A stretch of DNA of 64,000 nt, taken from contig NC_026657.2 of NCBI RefSeq assembly GCF_000004075.3, forward strand, positions 4,898,001 through 4,962,000. Direction: 5' to 3'. This DNA is from Cucumis sativus (Eukaryota > Streptophyta > Magnoliopsida > Cucurbitales > Cucurbitaceae). Under the pieces are notes generated by a model. That model searched no databases and was not told the origin of the DNA. It saw only the letters and a program-made list of their open reading frames with translations. The translations under genes and the position numbers were made by a program. The stretch's first letter is position 1; each line of letters starts with the position of its first letter. Below, in pieces: positions 25,350 through 38,400 of the stretch.

Positions 25350-25757
25350 TGTTGCGTGGATTGGTGGAAATTTTTTGTGCAGAAGAAAAATCATGCAAGG
25401 GCAAAAGGGTTTGGTATAATGCATGTGAAGAAGATGAGGAATCGTGGGAAAATGAATTTGTTAAGAAATTTGGGGGAAAAGGAAATTTGGGGATATAGAG
25501 AAAATAAAGAAGAAGAAAATTTTGGGAATATATTTTTTTTAGAGAAGGGAAAATTTTATTTAAAATTAGGTAATTTTTGACATTTAAAAAATGTCGAGTA
25601 AATAAAATTTTACGTGATGCTTCTAACCCGTCAAGTATTGGAGAAAAAAATTGAAAAATGATGTATTTTTCTAGTTTTTCGTTATTCTTGACATTTTTTA
25701 AAACTATCAAATATTTCTAAGTTGCAGGCGTCAAGTAATCCTATTTTTGTAGTAGTG

Positions 25758-26913
25758 GTTTTCATTAAGATTTTGGTGATTGGTAAAGGTGAGAATGATG
25801 AAAATGTGAATTAGAGTTTTGAGTAAGGATTTGCTTATGTTAGTTGTATGTTTTCAAGAGTTTCGACTATATATTAAGTTTTGGCTTTGGTTTCACAATA
25901 CTCATTACATTTTGATGATAGATTTGAATTTTAGGAGAGTTTGAGCCACCGTCCAACCATTCAAAGTAGGCGTTTCGCATAACTTGGGTAAGATTATATT
26001 TTAAGCTTTATTGAGTGGATTTTGAGTACCCATTGGTTTCAGCATTATTATTGAACAACCCATAGTTTTTGGATACTAGGGTTTGATAATTTGAAGGCCG
26101 TTAGAGGATTGTCCTTTGAAGTTAAGGTTACTTTGCTATGTACTTGGAAAGTTTTGGAGTAATTTTGTTGAGTTTTCTTAGAATTCTCAAACGCTCATTG
26201 AGTTTAAGCATTCAGATAAAACTACTCATGTTATTACAATCCTTGAGATGAATGCTAAAGATTGAAAATGAACTTTCTATCAACTTTGCAGTTCGCTTGG
26301 GTGTTACTTCATAAGCTTCGAAACATAAAATGGTTTTAGGTATTATATTCGTATTTAGAAAGTTGTTGATGTACTGTCAAGACAATTTTTGACAAGGTAT
26401 CGACAAGGTTTTAGATAAATTTAGTGAGTTGTCTCATAGTTCTTAAAAACTCATTTAGATTTGGCATGAACTTGATATTACACATATTGTTTTGTATGAG
26501 AGATTGAAGATTTGGGGATCGTGGAAGCATTGATCAACACACTTAAGGTCATTTTGGACAAGTTGGGTAACTTCCTAAGTTATTGACTCGTTTGATTGAT
26601 ATTGAGATTGTTAATGGATCTAAATCTCTAAGATATGGATATTGGGTATAAGAGCGCAGTGAAATGAAAGGCCAACAAGTTTGACTTAGTTTAGACATTC
26701 AGTTTATTAAGAATTTAGATTTGAGGTTTAATGGGTCGTTGAAAATGGATTTTTAAAATTAACGAGTGTCATGTTATGGATATGTGTTTTGAGAGATTTA
26801 TTAGTGGATTGTAATTCATTTAATTTGTAACTAAATTCCTAATTGGATACAAACTTTGAGCTAGTTTGGACGACTGTGTGGTGACACACATTTGATGTGA
26901 TTTGAGTTTGAAG

Positions 26914-26953
<40 letters not shown>

Positions 26954-27129
26954 ATTTTCCACTCTTTTGAGGTTTGACAATTCATATCTAAGAGGAGATG
27001 CTACCAAAATTTCTATGAATTTCATAATACTTGTTCTATAAAAGTTTAAGTTGAAAAAAGTTATTTTCAAAAAGGTGTTTTCATTCCACGATCTAGGTTA
27101 GAGGAGAAAACTTAGAACGAGGTGTGACA
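25758..27129. mobile_element. LTR-like sequence flanking the CACTA element
   Basis: It has moderately complex composition with recurring phrases such as 'aaacttgagattttggag'. It ends 'gaggtgtgaca' at 27129, a common plant gypsy LTR end. The CACTA element may have inserted into a gypsy LTR spanning roughly 22.4-27.1 kb. No coding domain or second LTR identified. Confidence 0.3.
26921..26950. repeat. (AT)n microsatellite
   Basis: A run of 15 AT dinucleotides. Confidence 0.95.
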
Positions 27130-27139
27130 AAAAGCGTTT

Positions 27140-27238
27140 CTCTTATTTTTTATACGGGATTACTTGACATTCTTAAAAACATCAAATACACATATACTTG
27201 ACTAAGAGAGAATGTCAAGTAATACCGTTTTCGTAGCG
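27140..27238. mobile_element. degenerate CACTA terminus related to the 22.6-25.8 kb element
   Basis: It contains 'ggattacttgacattct', 'atacttgactaagagagaat' and 'gtcaagtaataccgttttcg', ending near tagcgcg. These are the same subterminal 'cttgac/gtcaag' motifs as in the 22611-25757 element, with a mutated end. It may be the outer end of an older relative. Confidence 0.45.
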
Positions 27239-27574
27239 CGGAGTCATATGTTGTAAAAAAATTAACTAGAAAAAGGAGGATAACAATACACCTAATTGAA
27301 ATTTCAAATTATATATACATGTGGGTGAATGACATGTGTTCTCATTTTTTGTTTGAAAAAATGAAGAGATGTCACATTCACATAAATTTGGGCCACCTAC
27401 TTTTCTGTATATAGTTAATGAGAACATTATGTAAAAGACTACAGACCACACATTTGTTGATAATATTTAGTAAGAACATTATTATATACATATATAAAAT
27501 CATACAAATACAATAATCAAAACATAAACATAACAATATTTTTGTGTAAGAGAGAGCTTTTGAATTAAAAAGAT

Positions 27575-30500
27575 TTAGAGTGGTACAGAATCAACAAGCA
27601 AAGATTTGATATGGGCTTTTGTGGAGCCATGAGATTGTGTATATCCATCTCCATCTTTGTAAATCACATTAAATAATCTTGTAAGGTTCAAAACTCTCAT
27701 AAGAACACCCCTTGGAACCTCATCTTCTGTGATAACAGCACAATAATTCTCAACCATATCCTTCCATAAATCATCTATTTGTTTACGTAATGCAATTAGG
27801 GCTTCGTACTCTGATAAATGATTTTGTTCCATGTAACATTCAATGGCAGAGGCCACATGACCTCGCTCTTGTTCAAACTATGAATCAAAGATGATTTATT
27901 GATCAACATATGTACTTTAGTAATTAAAATAAAGATAATCATGGAACTAGGAAATGATGTAGCTAACCTTATGTGAAACGATGTCGTTCATGAGCCTACA
28001 AATAACAGCGGAGGCTTTGAGAATATTAGGCATGGAGGTGATCCATTGAACGATTTGTTGTGTGGCCATGTGTGAACCCATCCCTAAGAGAGCTGTTACC
28101 ATAAGCAATTTGTGGCCAAAAGATATTAAAGCAATATCCAAGTATTCTTCCACTTTTGGGGTGTATCCTTCCTTACACCATGTGGCCTCTACCAAAAATA
28201 CCCTTCCAAGCTCCTTTGTCTACAAAATATACAATCTTAATCAGTGTTGAATCATCACAAAACTTTAAAATTATTAGTATTTCTTTATTTTTTATTATTG
28301 TTATTTATTATTTTTAATTTGTAAGAATTATCGTTGTCACGTGCCTTAGACGACACGAAACGACCGACGTTCTAAAAAATGGTTAATTTTAAAATAATAC
28401 AAAAAAGAATTACCACTAATATCTTTCATTAGAGTTGAGTTTGGGAGTTGTTTGTGTATGAGAAAATTTTAACACTATAACACTCGTTTGAAAATCGTGA
28501 CCAAATTTTATATCTTGAACTGAAAGCATTATTTAAATAAAATTGATTTGAAAAAATAACATTTTCAAGACATCTTACCTCAATATTTAAAATGGTGATC
28601 TCATAAAATAAATGGAAAAGATTCCATCTACAGGACTATAATAATTTTTTCTCAAGATCTATTGTATGATAGTCTTTGTATAAATGGTTTAACACAAGGG
28701 TTAAAAGTACATGCATACATAGGTATATTTAAAGCATAAATAAAATATGAATTTAAGAGTGTGTGAGTTAGGATTGAATAGTAAGAATAAGGAAAAAATA
28801 AAGAAGCAAAATAAAATAAATAAAATGAAAAAAAAGTGTAACTAATAATAGAATTTTTTTAAAATATTAGATTTTACTATTATAAATCCAAAATTTTATT
28901 ATATTTTAATTTATTTTACTATTTTAAAAAATGAATTGATTAATAATAGTAATAATACGATAACAATAAATATAATAAGGATAAAAGTAGGGAGAACTAA
29001 CTTTTTTTGTTTGACTTTTGTTTCTCTATGTGTTTCCAAAAGAGAGGAAAAATTTAAAGGTTGAGACAAAAAAAATTTAATAACAATAATGACAAAAGAA
29101 AAAGAGATAGCAATAAACTTTTCCTCATTTTCCTTTCTTTCCCTATATGTTTTCTAAAACAAAAGAAAAACAGACTAATGGTTAGCTCTCTAAAAGAGAG
29201 TGATGCGTGGTATAAAATGCATATCCTTATAAGTTAATCCCTACAAAATAAAACTTTCAACTAAGTGTTGATTAGAAGAGAAGTGACAAGAAAATAATAA
29301 TAGATAACATATCCTTAATTAAAAGTTAAGAACCAATTAGTAAGAAATAGATAACAAAGGAATAAAGGATGGTTTACTAGAGGAGACTCTCATTTGTTCA
29401 ATGTTAAGTCCTAATATTTCTCATACCGCTTCTTTCATGTGATGGATGCAATATGGTGTTGTTTCTGTTTCCTTTTGGCTCATTTCTTGTTCAATTTCTT
29501 CAAAAACATCTAACAAAGCCTCGTAGTACATCTTCATATAATTTGGAAGTTGCTTTGTTTCACTCTTGTCCCATCTGCAAAATTAAATATTCCATTATTA
29601 CACTTCTTCTTTTACTTCAAATTTAGAAAAATTATTGTAGTTAAATGGTAAATAATTGATAATAATATATACAAAGTATAACAAAAGTTTAGTTTCTATC
29701 AATACAATACACTAGGAATACAAATGTTTCTACCACAAAAATATTTAATTTTAAAAATAATTAACTGCTTTAATTTAAATAGTTCTAAAGGAGTTTAAAG
29801 GGAGGGATTTTCAAACAAATATTTCCTGTCAATCAAAACAAGTCTTTTGCATTCAATCTACTTCATGCTCGAACTTTTTTTATTATTTCTTTTGTAATGT
29901 GTCAAATTTGATGGATGATCCTCTAACTCCTATGCTTTTGTTAAAGTATAGTTTATAAGTATTAAAATAATTGGAAAACTTTTAAATTTTGGCTCCTAAT
30001 TATGATAACAATGAAATCATAAAATTCTAGATTTTGTCCAAATTGGTTTGGGAATGTGAACGTGTTTAATTGAAATTATGGGTGTTTAATTGGGAGTGAG
30101 AAAAGTAGAAATAATGGGTGAGTGAAGTGATAATAGGATAATATATTTGGTAGGAGTATTAATTAACTTCTAATTTATATACAAACATTTTTTTTCAATA
30201 ACATGGGGTTTGATAGAACAACCACCATTAAATAGTATACATTAAACACACTATAAGTTGAGATATACTTTTTTTTTTTTATAGTACAAACTTTATATCA
30301 CATGAACATTATGTTCACGTTGCCCTTAAAGAAAGGTATAAATAAGTAAATTAAACTAAAATTGATGGATATTTTATGCATTATTTATTATGGATGGACA
30401 ATAATATTTGCTATATTTAAAAATATTTTTAGCTATTTTATCGTTAAAAATAATTATGATAAAAGGGATAGATTTGATGTTAGTGGATTTATGAACAACT

Positions 30501-32865
30501 ATGAATTTTACTTTTTAAAAATTAATTTCCATTCAAAAGTTTTTGTAAAATAATTTTTTTTGTTAGAATAGAATATAGAAGAATAATTATAATTGGTGGC
30601 AATTTTAGAAATAATAGTAAAATATATAGCAACATTTTTAAAAAATGCAAATATACAAAATCAATTTAGGATAAACTTTTATGCTCGATAGATCAGTTAC
30701 ATATAGAGTTATATCATTAATAGAATTTGACAGATTTTGTTATATTTATAAATTTTTTAAAATATTGTTATATACTTCATTACTTTTAATCTAATTACTA
30801 TATTTGCAACTATTCTAATATAGAAATGAACGTTCCAAGGGACAATTATGTTGAAAAATGAGAAGGCATACATGATATTATTTAAAATAATTAAAGCTAT
30901 TTTCAAATATACATAACAAAATCAACCAACTTATTTATAAATATATGAAAAAAAGATCAAGTGATATATATCTAACTAGATTTATGACGATTCTATCACT
31001 AACATTTTATTTTGTGTGATGAAAGATAAAAAGAAAGAAAGATAGATAAAATGAGAGAAGGAAAACCACCTCTCAAGTGCAAGGGTCAAGAGTTTGAGTT
31101 CTTCAAAAGTGCCATAAACATCATAAATGTCATCTAACATTGATCCAATAGCAATAACTTTGGTCATAATAAGTCTAGCGGTTAAAAGTTGAGGTTCAAA
31201 GAATATCCCAAGAGCAAAAAAATATCCCTCCACAATCCTGTTCCTTGCAAATGACAGTTTTTCAGCAAAACCATAATCATCCCACCACCTGTTCCAATCA
31301 AACTAAGTTAATTATTTATGTTTCTTTAAAAATGAAAAATGAAATATTAAACATAATTAAACGAAAGCATATCAAAACTTTAAAACTGTTCACTTTGAGA
31401 TGTAAGCAATCTCTGTCTGATGAAGGTTTTGCAGTTTGTTGAAATCCATCTTTGCAAAGTTAAGCAAACTCTCATTCCTCCATGGCTTCTCGCTGTACAA
31501 ACCAATGTGGTGTCTTGCTTTAAGCCTTGGTAGATTCTTGTACATCGGCCACTTCAGAGCTTGCCGGATTTCCGCTGCAACCATTGGATCGGTGGTTGGG
31601 TCTTGGACAATGGCTTCCAACTGAGCGGTAGCAAAACAAAACGCTTCGTCTAATGCTTCTTCTCCTTGCATCCTCAATTGCGATGCTTCATATAAACTCA
31701 AGAGTTCTTCTACATTGTTATCGTATGAACTTTCCCATTTTCCTCGAAACCTATCGAATGGCTCTGCAAAAGAAAGATTGAAGATTATTTTGCGATAATA
31801 GGCCACTCCATACTTTTATGATGAACAGTATTACATGCCTTATCTATCTTTTTTACCCCACTATAGATATAAAGATATTCATTAATAATTATTCCTAGTT
31901 TAACAAGTTTTTGAATAATTGGATGAGATGCATCTAAGCAGTCGGTAGTTAACCCGTTTGAACACATGATTCTCATTCTTTGATATCCATATTAAATCTC
32001 TCTTATTGAACATAGAAACCTCTAACAGGTGAGGGTAGATTTAACAGACTTACCCGATGATACGTTGTAGCCTTGTTGTCTTAGAAGTCTGAAACAGAGA
32101 GTCATATTGTAAGGATTATCATCACCATTCTTTTCTGAAGTAATAGTAATATGATGGAGTTGTTGAAGTATGTTGTTGATTTCATTTTCGAAATGATAAC
32201 AAACGCCTAAGCGTTGGATTAAATCGATGAGTCTCAATTTCTCAGGTTCATCTTTTGTTGTAGAAACCAACTCCATTTTTATTTCTTCTTTCAATTCTTC
32301 CGTTTGTTTCTCCATGACCTTGTTGCCTTTTTCCTTCAAAAAAATGTACCAAAGTAATTAAGTTTGAGATTATATGTCACCACAAATAAATAAATATCAA
32401 AATGCCAAAACACTGCCTATATATATATAGTAGGATAAATAATCAAATACTCCAGTAACCAAATTACTGACATATTTTAACGATATCTAGCTTGGTCAAT
32501 GAATAATGATTCTTAACTGTCTTGGAAGAATTATTAGAAAGGTAAAAGTACTCAAAATATTTACAAATATATAATAAAGTTTTCAAGTCTACAAATGATA
32601 GACACTAATATACTTCTATCAGTATCATTGATAAACAATGATTTGAAGTGTATTAGTGATTGCCAATATTTGGTCTAGATACTAAAATTTTACTATATTT
32701 TATAAAACTTTGGTTTCTTATACTGTATTTAAAAACAATCGTGATTATTACCGGAGGGAGAGAATGATAGGAAAGAAAGTAGTCTCCCCAAACACTCGCT
32801 TGAAATTGAGCGGACCTTCGAATCACTTCAAAAGAGTTTGGAATTGCTGATACGTTTGAACTCAT
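27575..32865 (-). CDS. terpene synthase TPS1 (TPS-a, probable sesquiterpene synthase)
   Basis: Class I terpene cyclase, expected to ionise farnesyl diphosphate with Mg2+ in the cytosol. Seven exons: complement(32752..32865, 32054..32333, 31394..31763, 31070..31288, 29427..29574, 27968..28219, 27575..27877), total 1686 bp, 561 aa, with GT-AG junctions and consistent phases. Motifs: RR(x8)W (R16-R17, W26), RxR as RNR (270-272), DDIYD (307-311) and the second metal site NDIVSHKFE (455-463). There is no plastid transit peptide before RR(x8)W, as expected for TPS-a. Exon 5 ([20 protein letters not shown]...) is short and easily missed. Introns 4 and 5 are long (about 1.5 and 1.2 kb); intron 5 holds an antisense LTR and intron 1 a short dispersed repeat. 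Nothing in the coding sequence looks broken. Product cannot be predicted. Confidence 0.9.
28335..29190 (-). mobile_element. antisense LTR of the 34-kb retrotransposon family in TPS1 intron 5
   Basis: It begins TGTCACGTGCC and then follows the reverse complement of the LTR ending at 35568: 'cgacgt', 'agagttgagtttgggagtt', 'ctcataaaataaatggaa', 'agactataataattttttct'. It reaches 'gaggaaaaatttaaaggttgagacaaaaa', also found near 51780. In window orientation the LTR is on the minus strand, so relative to the minus-strand TPS1 transcript it lies in sense. Its far boundary is approximate. Confidence 0.6.
30590..30810. repeat. dispersed 'atagcaa..' repeat, copy B (TPS1 intron 4)
   Basis: It has 'aaaatatatagcaacatttttaaaaaatgc', then 'gatagatcagttacatatagag' and 'ttgttatatttataaattttttaa', the layout shared with copies at 53190 and 53830. 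Diverged. Confidence 0.4.
32560..32700. repeat. dispersed 'tctatcagtatcattgataaac' repeat, copy C (TPS1 intron 1)
   Basis: It contains 'gatagacactaatatacttc', 'tatcagtatcattgataaac' and an inverted 'gaagtgtattagtgattgcc'. It can fold into an imperfect hairpin. It sits inside intron 1 of TPS1. Confidence 0.45.
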
Positions 32866-32966
32866 TCTCCTTTTTTTTTAAAGAAAAATATATATATCTA
32901 TATATGTTTGCTGTCGAAATTAGCTTTAGCTTTTTGGTGAGGAAGGAAACGAAGACATGTTCTCCA

Positions 32967-32974
32967 AATTTATA
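32967..32974 (-). promoter_or_regulatory. candidate TATA box of TPS1
   Basis: Minus-strand TATAAATT lies about 102 bp upstream of the ATG, a typical plant spacing that leaves a 5' UTR of about 70 nt. Confidence 0.45.
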
Positions 32975-33079
32975 GAGGGAATGATGGGAAAGGAATGAGG
33001 TTTAGCTTTGGAGAGATTTGTCTTTATGTTGCACAATTTTTCTTTTCCCACATTTTATTGAAATAACTGCCAATATAAG

Positions 33080-33290
33080 GATTAGATTAAGAATACTAGT
33101 ATATATAACAACATTTTAAAAAAATTGTAAATATAGCAAATTTTTTCAAAATCCATCCATAACAGAAATCTTTCATTGATAAACCGTGTTGTAAATATTG
33201 GTCAATATAATCATTAGTACACCGTAAGAGTCTAGTAGTAATAGACTATTATATTTACAATTTTTTTTAAATCCTAAACAAATAACCCTA
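33080..33290. repeat. dispersed repeat, copy D (TPS1 upstream)
   Basis: 'atataacaacattttaaaaaaattgtaaatatagcaaattt' followed by 'attgataaaccgtgttgtaaatattggtc' matches 53870-53980. It lies in the upstream region of TPS1. Confidence 0.5.
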
Positions 33291-33419
33291 AAGAATTAAT
33301 TATTATTCTTAACCTTGCTCTAAATTATTTGATCATATCTGTATTCGTATAACTCTACTTTAGTTAAATAAATGACTACTCCTCTACAGGTATGTTAATA
33401 AATTGAAAAACACCTAAAA

Positions 33420-33755
33420 ATGAAAAACACGTTATTTACAATAAAGATGTGTAAGCTTTTCATTTTCTTTATTATTTATAGGAAAATTTCTATGGAATTA
33501 GTACTAAAAAAAAGTTTCAAAAACAGAAAACAAATTTTTGCCATTTTAAATGTGGTTTTAACTAAATGTTGGCTTCAAATTTTGATTGGATATACGTCCC
33601 ATTCATTTATCTTCCCAATTTTTTTGTTCTATTTAATTGACTCGATTATATTTGGTTTTCAGCCTTATATAATTTTCTATCTTAAGTATTTTTTCATTTA
33701 TTCATATTATCTATATGTGATGGAACAAAGACAATACCTACCTGCATGTAGATAC
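33420..33755. repeat. dispersed duplication, copy 1 (partner at 54150-54515)
   Basis: It shares 'gccattttaaatgtggtttt', 'cttcaaattttgattggata', 'cattcatttatcttcc', 'tatttaattgactc', 'tcagcc.tatataattttcta' and 'caaagacaatacctac' with 54235-54510, in the same order and orientation. The partner carries about 60 bp extra. The open frames across it are chance. Confidence 0.7.
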
Positions 33756-35569
33756 CTATTTTTATTTTTCTAACGATGGCTAAACTTTTATTCTTATTAC
33801 TTCTTCCTAATTTGTGATACACTCCGATTCTATAAATAGAGACCATTGTCATTTAAAAAAAAAAATAGTTTCTTAAACAAAGAATTCTTTGGAAAGAAAA
33901 ATTTCTTACCAAAAAAATCTTTAGAGAAAAGTTTTTTTTTTTCTTCCGAACAGAATCTCTGCCCATTGGAATAAAAGTTTATGCAAAAGGTATTGTTCTT
34001 TTACATTAAGTTAGTATCTTTACTTTTTTTGTTTCCTACTTTTTTCCTTTTTTATTCCTCTTTACCAAATCAAATCTCGTTAATATATAAAATTGTTTTT
34101 TATTGCTTTCTTTTACTTTCATTGTTATTTTTTTATAAAAAAATCTTAGTCTTTTTTCTTTATCTCTAAAAACTAGAGAAAAAGAAAAAGATAAGATTTT
34201 TTTTAAACCTTGACCTTTATTTTTTTCTCTTTAAAAAAAAAAATATATATATATATATAAAAGATTATGCACTTATATTTAAATTTCTTACGTCTTACTT
34301 TACTTTTTATTATATTATTATTATTATTATTATTGTTGTTGTTGTTGTTATTATTATTATGGGTGGCGGCAACAGCCTCACCTCTATTTAATTTTTTTTT
34401 TTCCTTTTTCTTTTTTTTCTTCTTTCTTTTTCTATTTGATATATTTTCGTTTTTTAGTGTTTTTATTTCTTTTAACTTATTTTTGTTGCATACATAATAA
34501 ATATTATCATGTAGTATTAAATTTATTAATATTATTTTTTACACCTTGTAATGCTACCACGATATTTTATATCAATTTTTTTTATATCATATTTATATTT
34601 ACTTTTTATCATTTAAAAAAAAATCCATGGAATTAGAAATATTTGGAAGTTCGTTATTTCTAAATTCTTGAGATAAGGGAATCGGTTCTTTGGGAGTCCA
34701 AGATCGATTCCCAACATTTTTTAAAATAAAATCTTATCATACTTGCTTAATTCATTGTGTAATATATTTGTTGCTTAATTCATTGTGTGATATATTTGAT
34801 TCTATTGTGTATTATTTTCTATTGACCTAATTTTAAAGTCTTTCTTAAATTTTCTTTTTTAACCGTTTAGAAATTTTTACTTTAAAACTATCATTTTTAA
34901 TTTTTTTAAAAATGTTTAAAATATGAATCTATATTTCATAAGTTTTCCCTAATCAACTTTTTCAATAACTCACTTCTATTTCGCTAAAAAAATTCCTAGG
35001 ATGAAATTTAGGAAATTTGGGAGTTCGATTTCCTACAAATCTTAAGGTGAGGGATCAATATCTTTGAGAGTCCAAGATTTGATCCCAAGAAAAAATAAAT
35101 TTAATCAATATTTTTATCTTTCTTTGAAGACTAGTGCATGATAGACTTTGAGAAATTGTAATATTTTCTCATTTTTTTTAAGGTGAGAAACTTTTATCAA
35201 TATATAGTCTAATTAATTGAATATTATTCCACTTATTTTATGAGTTCATTGCTTCAAATATTGGAGCAATGAGGGGTAAAATAAGACATTAGTTTTAAAA
35301 TAAATTAAAAAATAATTTTCAATTCAAGATTTTAAGTTTAGCCACCATTTTTCTAAATGGGTGTTTTGGGGGTGCTAATACCTTCCCCACACACAAATGA
35401 CTCCCGAACTCAACTCTATTTTTGGCAGACCATTTTTTTAAAATTGTTTACTTTATTTTGATGTCCAATCACACCGTAAAAAAGATTGGTGGCGACTCAT
35501 ATTTTCTTTTAAAACTAGCTCTTTTGAGGACGTCGGCCGCTCCGCATCGTTTCGGGCACGTGACGACAA

Positions 35570-35590
35570 CTTGATGACTTCACTGAGGAC
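35570..35590 (+). promoter_or_regulatory. decayed retrotransposon primer-binding site
   Basis: Immediately after the LTR end the sequence 'cttgatgacttcactgagga' resembles the TGGCGACTCCGCTGGGGA site used by several plant gypsy lineages, with several changes. It fixes the LTR's 3' boundary at 35568. Confidence 0.45.
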
Positions 35591-37477
35591 ATGAGGCTTT
35601 ACCTCGAGAGTTTGGACATTTTCTCTTTTATCTTGAATTATTTTATTCTAAATTTATTGTGTGTAGTTATTGAACATTTAATTATTACACACACAATCAC
35701 GAGTCTCCTACCCAGGCTTTACCTTCATAAGATTAGAATTGAGAACGGAATAGTGTTGACCTTCGAGAAGCTTATGCTTCCGTGCATGCACATGAAAAAT
35801 TCTCACTCAACTTGGTCAATTCGTCATGTATTACTTTGACCAAATTGGGAACCTTTATCATTTAGAAATTTTAGAATTAACCTCACTTTTAAATTTTGTA
35901 TGCATTATACCAGTGTATTACAACACGCATTTACACGTATATTTCTTTTTAATTTCATTGATTGATTCTTTTTACTTATGTTGGTTCAATTATCACAATT
36001 GCATAATTTTTTTTAATAAAGGTTAACACTATTTCATTTTTCAATTTTGGTTTTTCTTAATCAATTAACATCTTAGTAATTAGAGTTTTTTTCATAGTTC
36101 AAAACTTTTTTTAAAAGAAGAGAATTCTACAACTTTTCTTCATATATTTCAAAGATTAAACACTATTTTTCTTTTGAAAAACATATTTATCCAACTTTTT
36201 TTTTTCATAAAAGAATATATATTCAGTAATATTTAGTATCATTTAATATTTTTTTAATATAATAACTATTTAAATCCAAATAAAAGAATCATGTCCGTAT
36301 TAAATAACATAGCTTTAAAAATTAAAATTTTGAGAATGATTTTTTGAAATACTAAAAAATATGATTAAGAAAATTGCAAAAAGAAAAAAAACGATTGTGT
36401 AACTAACATTTCGTTTCATCAATTTATTTTTTGAAAACGTCATGCATATTATTTTCGACTTTTTTTTCAATATTCTTAAAATAAATTTGGACATTTTACT
36501 AAATATCCATCCAACAAATTTGACTAAGTAATTGAAAGAGAAACTCTTAAATCAATATATGCTTCTAATAAATGATTAATTTTGACGGTTTAATAAAACT
36601 TTTGGGTTGAGTTTTATCTACTAACTTTTTCATCTCATATAACCATATTGTTATACATTTTATCTTGTTAAAAATTGCATTAAGTAAATTTTGATTTCTT
36701 CCTAAGAAGTCATACTTTTACTAAGACATTTTTGTTGCCTCATTTAATAAATAACTAATAACGTTTTAACGTTAATAAATTTTTTTTTTTTGGAAATATA
36801 AACTTAAAGAGTGAAAATATTTGCCAAAAAAAAGTTTTTTTTAGAAAGAAAATATATTATGGATAGTGTTGTACTATGCTATTATTGCATTATTATATCT
36901 TTTACTTGTATGATCTAGCACTAAGAGTCATTTCATTATCATGCACTATAATCATATGTTTACAAACACGTACTTGTATGTATGTTATAAACCGTTAGCT
37001 AGTATTTTATTTAAAAATCTCATTAATTAGTAATTGCATTTAACTTTTTATATTAGTAATTTTTTTATTCACTTTAGAATGATGATATGTTGCATTGTTG
37101 ATAAAATTTCACATGCATAAATCCTATGCTAGTAAATAACTTTAAATACCTAACCATTCTCTCTCTTTAGAAGGATTAAAAGGGTCAAAGTTTTTACAAA
37201 TAGTTGAAAAGATTTCCACCCCTCATTCATTATTGGTCGAGATCATGGAAGAGTTTTCCAACCAAGTGCAAGTAATCAGGAAGATGTGTCAAAGTGTTAA
37301 AAGGACAAGTGGCAATGGTTTTAAAGTCCCTCGCTTAAATTAAGGATAGACCAGTAGTAGTAGGGCATTCAAACAAGTGAAATTGGTATAGAACCAACCT
37401 TGAAACGATGTTTCGCCTTACCCACATGCTCTTACTTCAAAAAAGCTATTAGATTCATCATTGGTTAAACACAACAA

Positions 37478-38400
37478 ATGTGCCATTTGACTGACTTAGT
37501 TTTTACGGCGAATGAGAAAACTGACATGAAGACCTTTGAAGACAAGTCCCAAAGAAAGTTTATGTCAAAGTTTTTAGAAGAGAGATTGAGTGTAATAAAG
37601 AACAACATTTATGAAGAAATTAAGGCGACACAATTGTGTCTAGTCTTAGACGTCATCATTACAACACCCAAGTTCAAGAGGCTAAAATTTGGAAAGTTTA
37701 ATGAAAGTCATTTCATCATATACGATTGAAGGATGTCAATCCACTTCCACAATGACAATTTCTTTTCACCAATTCCAAGAACGTTGGATTTGACATTATT
37801 TGATCTCATGATAAAGAACATATTTTTTGTTAAGTATGGGGTGTGACGAAGGCGCTACGAAAGTGTCAACCTAGTTGAGATGTTCTGGTGAGGCTATTGA
37901 TCCCACCTCTGTTTTTAGTTGTTTGTGCATAAGAAGATAGCCTAGTTAGCTCAACTGCTCATTAGTATATGTAGTTGGATATCTCTCAAGTGCGCAAGTA
38001 TTGAAATAGTACAAAGACATTATTAGTTTGACCTCATACCATTTAAATCATTAGTGTATAAAAGGAAGCATTAACCACTTCTAAGAAATATGCTTAAGGA
38101 TGTAAAAAAAATTGTCGATTAGAGGCAACCACTTCTGAGTGAGTAAGAAAATGTCACTAGTGTTATGACTGTTTCATACTGTGATAAAATGCCTCTTACA
38201 TTATGATAATGATGTTTAAAGGAGAATGGATTACAAAGGATGCAGAAGTAGAAGTTAACATCATTAAAGTACGATCCCACTAAAAGAAAAGATGAAGTGC
38301 ATGAGATCGACTTAGGACAGAGCATTATCAGTCATGTGTCACTACCATCATTTAAACAAATGAACTACGAAGAGGAAAAGTCAAATAAATAAAGTAAAGA
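37478..38400 (+). pseudogene. gag-like remnant of the retrotransposon
   Basis: Frames here give PKFKRLKFGKFNESHF, then HFHNDNFFSPIPRT, and after frame changes TKRKDEVHEIDLGQS. These resemble pieces of plant gypsy gag proteins, whose usual pattern is KFxKYDG followed by a dimerisation region. Many stops and frameshifts interrupt it. Assigned by resemblance only. Confidence 0.4.

Larger units (their letters stand above)
22611..25757. mobile_element. CACTA element with captured host-gene fragments
   Basis: The left end is CACTACTACAAAA and the right end TTTTTGTAGTAGTG, forming terminal inverted repeats of the CACTA superfamily, 3.15 kb apart. Subterminal repeats built on 'cttgac..gtcaag' crowd both ends (about 22640-22860 and 25570-25740). 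Flanking trinucleotides are ggt and gtt, one mismatch from the 3-bp target duplication expected. No transposase is recognisable. Instead the interior holds a histone H4 pseudogene, a probable MTP exon and two unidentified exon-like pieces, all on the minus strand. I infer a non-autonomous gene-capturing CACTA element. Confidence 0.8.

Noticed and set aside
31785..31976. 63-residue frame between TPS1 exons 2 and 3
   Set aside because: It falls inside a GT-AG intron whose removal restores the TPS frame; the peptide matches no TPS region.
33981..34497. T-rich plus-strand frames coding leucine/phenylalanine-rich peptides
   Set aside because: Low-complexity poly-T and (TTA/TTG)n runs in an LTR give chance hydrophobic peptides, not membrane proteins.
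34980..35100. 'gggagttcgatttccta' resembling a tRNA T-arm/B box
   Set aside because: No acceptor, D or anticodon stem can be formed round it, and the motif recurs in diverged form in the solo LTR near 49650, so it is LTR sequence.
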